64,000 bases of DNA from contig WQBJ01000009.1 of NCBI GenBank assembly GCA_013032095.1, forward strand, positions 1-64,000, read 5' to 3'. The notes below the pieces were generated by a model. That model had not been told where the DNA came from. It was given only the letters and a program-made list of their open reading frames with translations, and searched no databases. This document shows, in pieces, positions 41,234 to 49,108 of the stretch (its first letter is position 1; each line of letters begins with the position of its first letter). The stretch comes from Ruegeria atlantica. Lineage in GTDB: Bacteria; Pseudomonadota; Alphaproteobacteria; Rhodobacterales; Rhodobacteraceae. A program made the position numbers and the translations under genes.

Positions 41234-43642
41234 TTACTCAGCTGCGATTGCGTGCTCGAAACCGGCACCGGTCTGGATCGGAGACCAGCTCAGGTCTCCG
41301 TCATAGCGCCAGGCCAGCTTGCCCTGATCATCCATGGCGATCAGATGCAGCCATCCGTTGTCAAACAGCGTGCGCACGTCACTGTGGCGCGACAGGACGT
41401 CCGACATTGCCTCGCGCGGCGCTTCGATTATTACCGACAGACGCAGCGGGTCGTGCTGAAGGCCTTCACCGTCATGCACCGACTGCCATGGCAGCCCCGG
41501 ACGCGGTGCGCCGCTATTGCCCTCAAGCACACCAATCCCACCGACCACATTGTGTAGAAGCTTGTTGCCGCCGCCAAACAGCTGTGGTGCTACCGTCGAT
41601 CCATAATATTGCAGGCTGATCCAGCTGACCACGACAACCGGAGCGGTCATAATCAGTTCCAGAACGCCAAAACCCTCATCCTTGCGCCAATTGTAGTTGT
41701 GCAAGAAGGCCTGACCCGCCAAATCCGCGCCATCGGTGCGGTGGCGCGGAGCCGCGATAAAAGCCCGGCACCCGGCAAGGCCCCATTCCGGGCGTGTCTC
41801 GGCCCAGTCCTGCGCCCTCTGCTGAATTTCGGTTCCCCTGTTCGCGCGCGGCAAGCGGGCAGCACGTTCCACCCGGGCCAGTTGTCCGGCAGCGTCGAGC
41901 CACTTTTGCAACTGTCTCAATTCATTTGACCAGTCGCCGTGTGGCAAGTCCTGTTCGAACATGCTGACCCGGTCAGTTGTGGTGTAATGCATCGCCGGTA
42001 TGAACACGGTATCTTCTGGGATATCGATCCCCTGCTCCCGTAGCCCCAAGCGCAGCTCGTCGTCATTCAGCAATGCTGCCAGCAACCGCGCGTTGACATC
42101 GCCCGCATGGCCGCCGCAAGCTCCGCAATGCAGCGCGCTTTCATGCGGGTTGTTGGTCACATCTGCGCCATGCCCAGCCAGCAGAACAACCCGCGCAAAG
42201 TTCTCGGTCAGCGACATGGCTGTCAGAACTGTCTTGGCCATGCCGATACGCGTGTCCAGATCAAGGCTCGGGTCCAGCTGCGGCGCCGGATCCGTTTTGC
42301 CTTTACCGCCAAGCCCCATCGCATCGCGCATGAGCTTCCCGGCATACAAAGGTCCGGTGGCCTCGACAAATGCAAAGGAAGACACGGCGGCCAGTTTGAA
42401 ACGGCCCCATGCCCGCTTGGCCCGAGCCGTATAACGGCGGGTCAAATCAGCCTTTTCCGTCTCTACAGCATGCGAGCAAACACCCGGCCGCAACAACACC
42501 GGACCGTGCTGCTCTACCACGTCCGACCCGGCGGCCTTATGGGCACTGGCAAGGCCGAAAAAACCGGCAAAGCCAAGGGTTTCTATGCCGCTATCCTGTG
42601 CTTCGAACGCTCGGCGGAATACTTCGGACCGCACGTCGATGCAGAATGCGGCCTGCACGTGCGGGCGCTCCTCGATGTTGCGCGCGGCACCCGGCAGCAA
42701 CCGTTTGGCCAGCTTGCGCTGTTCCGCCCGCTCTGCCGCCTCTTGCAAGACAGCGTCGATAACGAAGTCAGTTGTAGGTGTTACCGGGGCTTCATGCGCA
42801 GCAACAACCTCGGCCCACTTTTCGGCGATCTGATCTTGATAAAGTTCGAAAAGTGCTTCGTCGAATACCATTCGCAGAGCCAACAGCTCGGTTGCGGCGT
42901 TGTCCTGTTCGCCCTTCAACTCGGCGTCCCACAACAGATAGCGGGCGTATTGTGCCCACCCGCCCATGGTGCTGAGCCAGCGGTGATAGGCGGTGGCTGC
43001 CGCCTCGGTGCTCAGACCCAGCCGTTCGGAGGACCGCCCGATCGCGCGCCAATGCGAGCGGTTGGTCGCTGCAACAAACGCGCCGAAGCCTTTCAGCCCG
43101 TGAATTTCCGGCGTCAGGTCGCGCGTGGCGAAATCGCGCCAGGCGCTGAATACGCCTCCGGTACGGGCCTGCTGCCAAAGCGCTTGTCCCTGATCGAAAT
43201 GGCTGGCCGCCCAGACGCCGATCCGGTCTTCGATCAGACCGGGCCAATCCGTACCCGAGACCTCGGCCGCCAGTTCGGCCACTGTAGGCAGCGGCTTGGG
43301 TTGATCGGCCTGCTGGCGCATTGCTGCCATGACATCGTCAAGACTTGGAACGTTGAACTGTTTTTCAATTGCCGATAACGCGCCCAGAATGTCGGCCTCG
43401 GTGATCTCACCGGCATCCAGTTTTTCCGCCGAAAGTGACCGTTCAGGCGTGATCCGCGTGCCAGCAACCCGCGCCAGCCGGGCTGAGGTGACCGCTAGCG
43501 GCTCATTCGACTGCCCCAAGAACGGGTTCACTGCAACACTTGCGGACAGAGGAAACAGCGGTGGGATCGCCTTGGCTGCAGCGTTGGCTTTTGGCACCAA
43601 TTCCAACAGAGGGGCGGGGTAGGATTCGAGTTTGGCAAACAT
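41234..43642 (-). CDS. dabA: DabA, inorganic carbon uptake subunit (DUF2309)
   Basis: This 802-residue protein is DabA of the DAB inorganic-carbon accumulation complex. It resembles a beta-carbonic anhydrase core: Cys334 and Asp336 (FCIDVRSE), His491 and Cys506 (AGHGADV, LHCGACGGH) correspond to the zinc ligands and Asp-Arg pair seen in Halothiobacillus DabA. With DabB it converts CO2 to bicarbonate using the proton motive force. It is the second gene of dabBA. Family members occur in chemolithoautotrophs and also in heterotrophs. No RuBisCO gene is in this window, so bicarbonate is likely used for carboxylases of central metabolism. Confidence 0.92.
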   Translation of the reverse strand: MFAKLESYPAPLLELVPKANAAAKAIPPLFPLSASVAVNPFLGQSNEPLAVTSARLARVAGTRITPERSLSAEKLDAGEITEADILGALSAIEKQFNVPSLDDVMAAMRQQADQPKPLPTVAELAAEVSGTDWPGLIEDRIGVWAASHFDQGQALWQQARTGGVFSAWRDFATRDLTPEIHGLKGFGAFVAATNRSHWRAIGRSSERLGLSTEAAATAYHRWLSTMGGWAQYARYLLWDAELKGEQDNAATELLALRMVFDEALFELYQDQIAEKWAEVVAAHEAPVTPTTDFVIDAVLQEAAERAEQRKLAKRLLPGAARNIEERPHVQAAFCIDVRSEVFRRAFEAQDSGIETLGFAGFFGLASAHKAAGSDVVEQHGPVLLRPGVCSHAVETEKADLTRRYTARAKRAWGRFKLAAVSSFAFVEATGPLYAGKLMRDAMGLGGKGKTDPAPQLDPSLDLDTRIGMAKTVLTAMSLTENFARVVLLAGHGADVTNNPHESALHCGACGGHAGDVNARLLAALLNDDELRLGLREQGIDIPEDTVFIPAMHYTTTDRVSMFEQDLPHGDWSNELRQLQKWLDAAGQLARVERAARLPRANRGTEIQQRAQDWAETRPEWGLAGCRAFIAAPRHRTDGADLAGQAFLHNYNWRKDEGFGVLELIMTAPVVVVSWISLQYYGSTVAPQLFGGGNKLLHNVVGGIGVLEGNSGAPRPGLPWQSVHDGEGLQHDPLRLSVIIEAPREAMSDVLSRHSDVRTLFDNGWLHLIAMDDQGKLAWRYDGDLSWSPIQTGAGFEHAIAAE

Positions 43643-43657
43643 GAATTATGCTCCTTC

Positions 43658-45208
43658 TCAGGCTGCGGACCGCTTGGACCAACCGTCCAGCAGCTTGTCG
43701 AAAATCGCGTTGGCGTAGAGGCCGTTTGACAGGTGCACTCGGAAGCCGGCCGCCGCTGGATGCGGAGCCCAAAGTGGAAAGGTCGCCTGTGCGACGGCGA
43801 CAAAGCCAAAGCTCAGCAGAGCAAGCACGATGAGTGCCCATTCCAACGGACCCGGTGCGGGCGTGGCAGGCAGCGTTCCAGCGGTCATGTACTGAGCGAT
43901 GACCTGCAGCGCGAAATAGCTGACAGAGGTCACCAGCGCATAGACCACGGTGCGCTGGGTCAACTGGCGCGAGGCAGCATCGGCGAAGCCCTGGGCTAGT
44001 AGGTACGCAACTCCAAAGATCAGGATCACACCCAAGGCAATGGCCTGAACCGACTTGCCGTCAAAGCCCAGAGCTGTGCCAACCAGAATGTAGATCACGA
44101 TCGTTGTGACAAAGGCCCGTAGAACATTGCTGGCACTGGGCACCGCAATCGGACCGGGCCGGTTAATGGTCGCCACGTTCCGCACAGCCTCTCCCGAACT
44201 CAGGAACGCATGCGCCTTGTATAGGGAGTGCGCCACAATATGCAGCAACGCCAGCGGGAACAGGGCAAGGCCGCACTGCATCACCATGAACGCCATCTGC
44301 GCAATCGTGGACCAAGCCAGCGAAGTCTTCACCGCAGGTTGCGTCAGCATCACCAAACCGCCGAACAATGCGGTAAATCCACCCAACATCACCAGCAGCG
44401 CCATCACTCCTGGCGCGACCAGCATCACATCGGCAAAGCGGATCAGCAGGAAGCCACCCGCGTTGATCACACCTGCATGAAGCAGGGCGGAAACGGGCGT
44501 CGGAGCTTCCATAACCTCAGTCAGCCAGCCATGCACCGGGAATTGCGCTGAGGCAAGAACCGCTGCTATTGCGATCAGCAATGCCGCTGTCACGGTCAAC
44601 CAGCCAGCCTGAATCGTTGTCAGGATCGTGTGGATATCGGTTGAGCCAGTTTCGACAATCAGCAAGACCACGGCTCCGGCCAGCGCTCCTTCGCTCAATC
44701 GTGCCACGAGTGCCTTCTTACGTGCGGCGCGTTGGGCCGTTGCGCGTTTGGGGTAAAACAGCAGCAGTTTGTGAAGGGCTAAACTGGTGGTCGTCCAAGC
44801 AAACAGCAACTGGATCAGATTGCCCGACATTACCAGTAACAGGACCGACGCCAATGTCAGCGTCATCCACTGGGTGAACATGCCCTGCCGCGCTTCGCCG
44901 TCCATATAGGTGGCCGAATAACGCAGGACGATCCAACCGATAAAACTAACCAATACCAACATCACCGCGCTGACCGCATCAAGCCGTACTGACAGTCCAA
45001 TCCCGAGCAGTCCGATCAGCTCAGAGGTGCCGGGACCTTTGACCACCAGTACTGCTGCTGCCCCGGCAGCGATCAGAAAGGCAACGAAGCCTGCCAATTC
45101 GGCAAGTTTTGGCACCCTGCCAGGGCGCAGCCCCGGATGGCGCCCGGAAAGGATCGCAGCGGCAATTAAAATCATCGGGCCAAGTAGCGGCAGATAGAGA
45201 TAGTACAT
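43658..45208 (-). CDS. dabB: DabB, NADH-dehydrogenase-subunit-5-like proton channel
   Basis: This 516-residue membrane protein is of the NuoL/MrpA antiporter-like family with about 13-15 helices (GWLTEVMEAPTPVSALLHAG, LAWSTIAQMAFMVMQCG). Such proteins carry protons in complex I; here the gene sits 15 bases upstream of dabA, the diagnostic pairing of DAB complexes. It energises the DabA reaction with the proton gradient. It is the first gene of the operon and diverges from a LysR regulator. Confidence 0.9.
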   Translation of the reverse strand: MYYLYLPLLGPMILIAAAILSGRHPGLRPGRVPKLAELAGFVAFLIAAGAAAVLVVKGPGTSELIGLLGIGLSVRLDAVSAVMLVLVSFIGWIVLRYSATYMDGEARQGMFTQWMTLTLASVLLLVMSGNLIQLLFAWTTTSLALHKLLLFYPKRATAQRAARKKALVARLSEGALAGAVVLLIVETGSTDIHTILTTIQAGWLTVTAALLIAIAAVLASAQFPVHGWLTEVMEAPTPVSALLHAGVINAGGFLLIRFADVMLVAPGVMALLVMLGGFTALFGGLVMLTQPAVKTSLAWSTIAQMAFMVMQCGLALFPLALLHIVAHSLYKAHAFLSSGEAVRNVATINRPGPIAVPSASNVLRAFVTTIVIYILVGTALGFDGKSVQAIALGVILIFGVAYLLAQGFADAASRQLTQRTVVYALVTSVSYFALQVIAQYMTAGTLPATPAPGPLEWALIVLALLSFGFVAVAQATFPLWAPHPAAAGFRVHLSNGLYANAIFDKLLDGWSKRSAA

Positions 45209-45292
45209 TGTGACGTTCCCGAGTTCGTAGGCTTGGCGACGTCAGTTAGGGCAGATTGCTTGTCATTAAAAATTCATTGTTCTGTAAGTTTC

Positions 45293-45309
45293 GTTCTATT
45301 AAATAGAAC
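45293..45309. promoter_or_regulatory. Perfect inverted repeat before the dab LysR gene
   Basis: GTTCTATT, one base and AATAGAAC form a perfect dyad ending 3 bases before the LysR ATG (45313). It has the T-N11-A core of LysR sites, and the related TGTTCT is present upstream at about 45279. The Shine-Dalgarno region is taken by the dyad. Confidence 0.55.
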
Positions 45310-45312
45310 AAT

Positions 45313-46203
45313 ATGCCTTTGAATTATCACCATCTGCGGTATTTCTGGGCCGTGGCCCATGACGGGAACCTCACCCGCACGGCGCAGCGGCTGAATCTGT
45401 CGCAATCGGCCTTGTCGGTGCAGATCAAGCAATTGGAAGAACGACTTGGACACGACCTGTTTGAACGTCGAGGACGGCAGCTCTACTTGACCGAAGCCGG
45501 ACGCATCGCGCTGGATCATGCGGATTCGATTTTCTCGACAGGACAAGAACTTGTCGCCACTCTGACTGAGACTGTTCAGACCCGTAGAGCCCTGCGGGTC
45601 GGGGCTCTGGCAACCCTCTCGCGAAACTTCCAGATCGGGTTTCTGCGGCCGATCCTATCGCGCATGGATGTCGAGGTGATCCTGCGTTCGGGCAGCCCGA
45701 CCGAGTTAATGGAGGGACTGCAGACACTGAACCTCGATCTGGTGCTGATGAACCGCCCGCCGCCCGATGACAACCTGACGCCGTTTGAAACCCACCAGAT
45801 TGCTGAACAGCCCGTTAGCATCGTCGGCACGCCCGAGCGGTTGGACCCGGAACGCCCGATCAAGGAACTGTTGCAGGCTCAGCCTTTCATCCTGCCTACC
45901 ACCGACAGCAGCGTACGTACTGCGTTTGACGCCATGGCCAGCCGTATGTCAGAGCGACCACAGGTTGCGGCCGAGGTGGATGATATGGCGATGATGCGCC
46001 TGATGGCACGCGAGGATATTGGGCTGGCCCTTGTGGCCCCAATCGTTGTGAAGGACGAACTGACCTCGGGCCGGTTGGTCGAAGCGACGGAACACCCCCG
46101 CATCAGGGAGAGTTTCTACGCGGTCACCCTACGCCGCCGCTTCCCCAATCCGCTGGTCCAAGAGTTACTGTCACAGGATTCAACACCTGCCTTTCGAACC
46201 TGA
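45313..46203 (+). CDS. LysR-family regulator of dabBA (NhaR-like)
   Basis: This 296-residue protein starts with MPLNYHHLRYFWAVAHDG, a signature of NhaR-like LysR regulators, with the helix-turn-helix NLTRTAQRLNLSQSALSVQIKQLEE. The effector-binding domain spans about residues 95-290. It is divergent from dabB, so it probably controls bicarbonate uptake, as the inorganic-carbon-responsive LysR regulators do in other bacteria. No Shine-Dalgarno is visible because an inverted repeat covers that position. Confidence 0.88.
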   Translation: MPLNYHHLRYFWAVAHDGNLTRTAQRLNLSQSALSVQIKQLEERLGHDLFERRGRQLYLTEAGRIALDHADSIFSTGQELVATLTETVQTRRALRVGALATLSRNFQIGFLRPILSRMDVEVILRSGSPTELMEGLQTLNLDLVLMNRPPPDDNLTPFETHQIAEQPVSIVGTPERLDPERPIKELLQAQPFILPTTDSSVRTAFDAMASRMSERPQVAAEVDDMAMMRLMAREDIGLALVAPIVVKDELTSGRLVEATEHPRIRESFYAVTLRRRFPNPLVQELLSQDSTPAFRT

Positions 46204-46305
46204 TTTCCGCCGCTCATCATCGGGTGCTCATGTGCAGCGCGCGGATGTGGTTGATGTTCCTGACGAAGGTTTCACAGATGTCTGCGCTCCCTCAAAATTA
46301 ACCTA

Positions 46306-46350
46306 TTAGTTCGATATTTTTGCACTAATACTGCAATATAATTGAACTAA
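46306..46350. promoter_or_regulatory. Long dyad upstream of LysR gene at 46385
   Basis: TTAGTTC at 46306 and GAACTAA at 46350 are inverted repeats, with a second inner pair (GATATTTTTGCA against TGCAATATAATT). The full dyad spans 45 bases and looks like a double LysR-type binding site for the gene that starts at 46385. Confidence 0.55.
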
Positions 46351-46384
46351 TGTACCACCTGCTTCGGAAAAAAGAAAGAAACCA

Positions 46385-47359
46385 ATGCCTCGCCATTCCG
46401 CCGCAAAAGATCTGAGCCTCAAGTGGCTGGAGCTTTTTCAGATCTGTGCTCGCAAAGGCTCATTACAGGCCGCGTCCAAGGAAACGGGCCTGACAATCAG
46501 CACGGTGTCGCATCATCTTCGCAATCTTGAGGACCACTTGGGCGTTGAGCTTTTCAACCATTCCCGCAGGCCCATGGTGCTAACCCCCAAGGGGCAGGTT
46601 TTTCTCCGCAACATTGACGATGCGCTTTTTGCGATCCGCAAAGCCAAGGCCGAAGCTTCAGCCGGAAGCATTGCCGAAGCAAGCCTTCTTCGTGTTGGGA
46701 GCATCGAAGACTTCGACAGCGATATTGTTCCTGAGCTGGCCGTTTTCCTGTCGCAGCATATGCCGAGCTGCGATTTCATGTATCAGACGGATTCAAGTCA
46801 TACGATCATAGAGATGCTACGCAATCGGCATCTTGATCTGGGCATTACGACCACGCCGACTGACCGAATGCGCGACTTGCAGGAACGCTCTTTGCTGCGT
46901 GATCCATTTGTCGTGGTTCTTCCGCGCATTTGCGAACATCCCGTGTCGGACATAGTGGAAGGCCGTAGTCCCCTGCCCTTTCTGAAATTTTCAAGCAACC
47001 TAATCATTGCCCGCCAGATCGACTCGCAGATGCGTCGGCTTGGCTTGTCCTCTATGTCCAGTTTCGAATGCAGCAACAACCAGACGCTTATGGCGATGGT
47101 GGCCGCAGGGGCCGGGTGGACGATCACAACACCCTTGCTGTTTTCGCGCGCCCAGCGATTTAAAAGCAAGCTTCGGATGCATCGATTTCCGGGCAAGAGT
47201 TTCTCACGCACATTGGCCATCGTAGCGACACCGGATTGCTCAAGATCCGTGCTGGAATTAGTGGATGGCAAGATGCGTGCCCTCATCACCGAACACGCAA
47301 TTTCTCAACAATGCCAAAACTATCCCTGGCTGGCAGAAAGCTTCCGGCTGATCTCTTGA
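46385..47359 (+). CDS. LysR-family regulator near methyltransferase genes
   Basis: This 324-residue LysR protein has the helix-turn-helix SLQAASKETGLTISTVSHHLRNLEDHLG and an effector domain from about residue 105. It faces the MttB-like gene tail to tail. It probably regulates the methylated-amine genes that follow (MttB-like at 47393 and the dehydrogenase at 49109), but this is inferred only from position. A long dyad lies 34 bases upstream of its ATG. Confidence 0.88.
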   Translation: MPRHSAAKDLSLKWLELFQICARKGSLQAASKETGLTISTVSHHLRNLEDHLGVELFNHSRRPMVLTPKGQVFLRNIDDALFAIRKAKAEASAGSIAEASLLRVGSIEDFDSDIVPELAVFLSQHMPSCDFMYQTDSSHTIIEMLRNRHLDLGITTTPTDRMRDLQERSLLRDPFVVVLPRICEHPVSDIVEGRSPLPFLKFSSNLIIARQIDSQMRRLGLSSMSSFECSNNQTLMAMVAAGAGWTITTPLLFSRAQRFKSKLRMHRFPGKSFSRTLAIVATPDCSRSVLELVDGKMRALITEHAISQQCQNYPWLAESFRLIS

Positions 47360-47392
47360 TGGGCCTGCCTCTTGCTAGGCATTTGGGTGCAA

Positions 47393-48916
47393 TCAGGGAT
47401 GAAGTATATTGAACCGGGCGCGTATCTCCTCTTCCTGCGCGGGCGTCAGGTACACAGGGTTGTGCTCTTTCAGGATTTCCTGCGCGCGTTCTCGGGCGCG
47501 GGTCCATGCATCCTGTGCCCCCTTTAGCGCCCATGTCCGCGGCTCGTCCCGGTCTGCGAGTGAAGGGTAAAAATAGTCGCGCTCCATCGCGGCATAGGTC
47601 TGCAGGCCGCCCAGAAAATGACCCTCGCCCAAAACCGCATCGCAAATGGCCCCGAAGCCCAGGTTTTCTTCCGTCACCTCGATACCCCGAAGGGCGCGAT
47701 AGGTGTTCGAGTGCATTTCGTCGTCCAGCACAAAAGCTTCAAAGCTTGCACCCAACAGAGACGCGGTCATACCTGAGCTTTCATAGATCAGGTTGCCTCC
47801 GGCAAGCGCCGCCGCCATTGACGTAATACCCTTTTCCATCCCGTATTGCGCGTCGATCGCCTTCGCATCCGTCATCGAGCAGGCCACTCCAGACGGCAGC
47901 CCCAGCCAGTTCGACAGCTGCGCCGACGCCGCGTTGAGCACAGCGGTTTCCCCACTGCCGCCGGAAAACGCACCTGTCCGCAGGTCAATCACCAACGGCC
48001 AGTTGGAAAAAACCATCGGATAGCCGGGCTGGATGGCGTGTACCATCAGCAGGCTGGCCAGTGTTTCAGCCAGCGACTGCGCCAGAAATCCGGCCAGTGT
48101 AGCGGGTGCGGTCGCCCCGGCCTGAGCGGCAGTGATGCAGGATATCGGGATGTTGTGCCGGATGCACTCATAGACCACATCTACCGCGTCCTCGCCGTAG
48201 CGCATTGGCGAAATCATTGGGCTGATATGGGCCTTCATAAAGGGGCGTTTGGCAAATTCTCCCGGCCCACCTGCTGCGATGTCCAGCATCTCGACAATCG
48301 GGGCCACATATTCCGCCAGCGTGAATGACGTCGCCGTTGGCTTTGTGGTGTTTTTAAGTAAGGCAAAGGCGGTGTTGACGTCCAGGTCGTAATTGTCCGG
48401 CACATCGGTCGCGACACAGCAGCGGGTGTACCAGCTGACATTCGCCAGCGTGTCCTGAAGCCTAGTAAACTTGTGCAGGTCATCCAATGTCGAGGGTCTG
48501 TAAACGCCGCTTTCCATGTCCAGCGTCTGAACGGCGGCACCCCCGGTTCCAAAATAGACCTTGTTGCCGCCCACCTCGATTGAACGGGCCGGGTCCCGAC
48601 CATGCAGAACGAAGGTCTTGGCTGCCTGATCAATGGCCTCTTCCACTAGCGCAGGGGGAAACAAAAAGCGCCCCTCGCCATTGTCGATTGCCCCGATGGT
48701 CAACAAGTCGGCCTGCAGGCGATCGGGCACTTCGCCGACACCAAGTTTTTCAAGCAGATCCAACGCGGTGTCGTAGATCATGCGAAGGTCTGCTTCGCTG
48801 AGTGGCCTGTACGCGCCACCAATCTGACCCGGCGGACAAGGGTCAACAAGCGGTTTCGCCGAGCGCTGTGCCAGTCGCTCGCGGCGACCTCCTCTCTTTC
48901 CACGCTGCCCGGTCAT
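47393..48916 (-). CDS. Trimethylamine-methyltransferase family protein (MttB-like, non-pyrrolysine)
   Basis: This 507-residue protein belongs to the MttB family (RPLSEADLRMIYDTALDLLEKLGV, FVLHGRDPARSIEVGGNKVYFGTGG, GMTASLLGASFEAFVLDDE). No in-frame amber codon interrupts the frame, so it is the non-pyrrolysine type, which elsewhere demethylates glycine betaine or related quaternary amines to a corrinoid protein. A corrinoid protein gene is not seen in the window. AGGAG precedes the ATG. It is divergent from a GcvT/FAD dehydrogenase that could pass methyl groups to tetrahydrofolate. Confidence 0.85.
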   Translation of the reverse strand: MTGQRGKRGGRRERLAQRSAKPLVDPCPPGQIGGAYRPLSEADLRMIYDTALDLLEKLGVGEVPDRLQADLLTIGAIDNGEGRFLFPPALVEEAIDQAAKTFVLHGRDPARSIEVGGNKVYFGTGGAAVQTLDMESGVYRPSTLDDLHKFTRLQDTLANVSWYTRCCVATDVPDNYDLDVNTAFALLKNTTKPTATSFTLAEYVAPIVEMLDIAAGGPGEFAKRPFMKAHISPMISPMRYGEDAVDVVYECIRHNIPISCITAAQAGATAPATLAGFLAQSLAETLASLLMVHAIQPGYPMVFSNWPLVIDLRTGAFSGGSGETAVLNAASAQLSNWLGLPSGVACSMTDAKAIDAQYGMEKGITSMAAALAGGNLIYESSGMTASLLGASFEAFVLDDEMHSNTYRALRGIEVTEENLGFGAICDAVLGEGHFLGGLQTYAAMERDYFYPSLADRDEPRTWALKGAQDAWTRARERAQEILKEHNPVYLTPAQEEEIRARFNILHP

Positions 48917-49108
48917 GTTCGCTCCTTTTGCATCCAGACTTGGGCGCGATAGAAGAAGCGCCGACCTACTCTATTCAACGGCCACAGGTAGTATAATGAA
49001 AAATTCGAATTTAGATTTCGAAATTATTTGAATAATACGCATATCATTGCGAATTGCGGCAATGTGCAGGCCTATCTCGGCCAAACGACTGTCGGAGGCA
49101 CTCTTCAC

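Noticed and set aside
42107-43378. A 423-codon open frame antisense to dabA
   Set aside because: Low-complexity Arg/Gly/Cys-rich translation opposite a protein with conserved zinc ligands.
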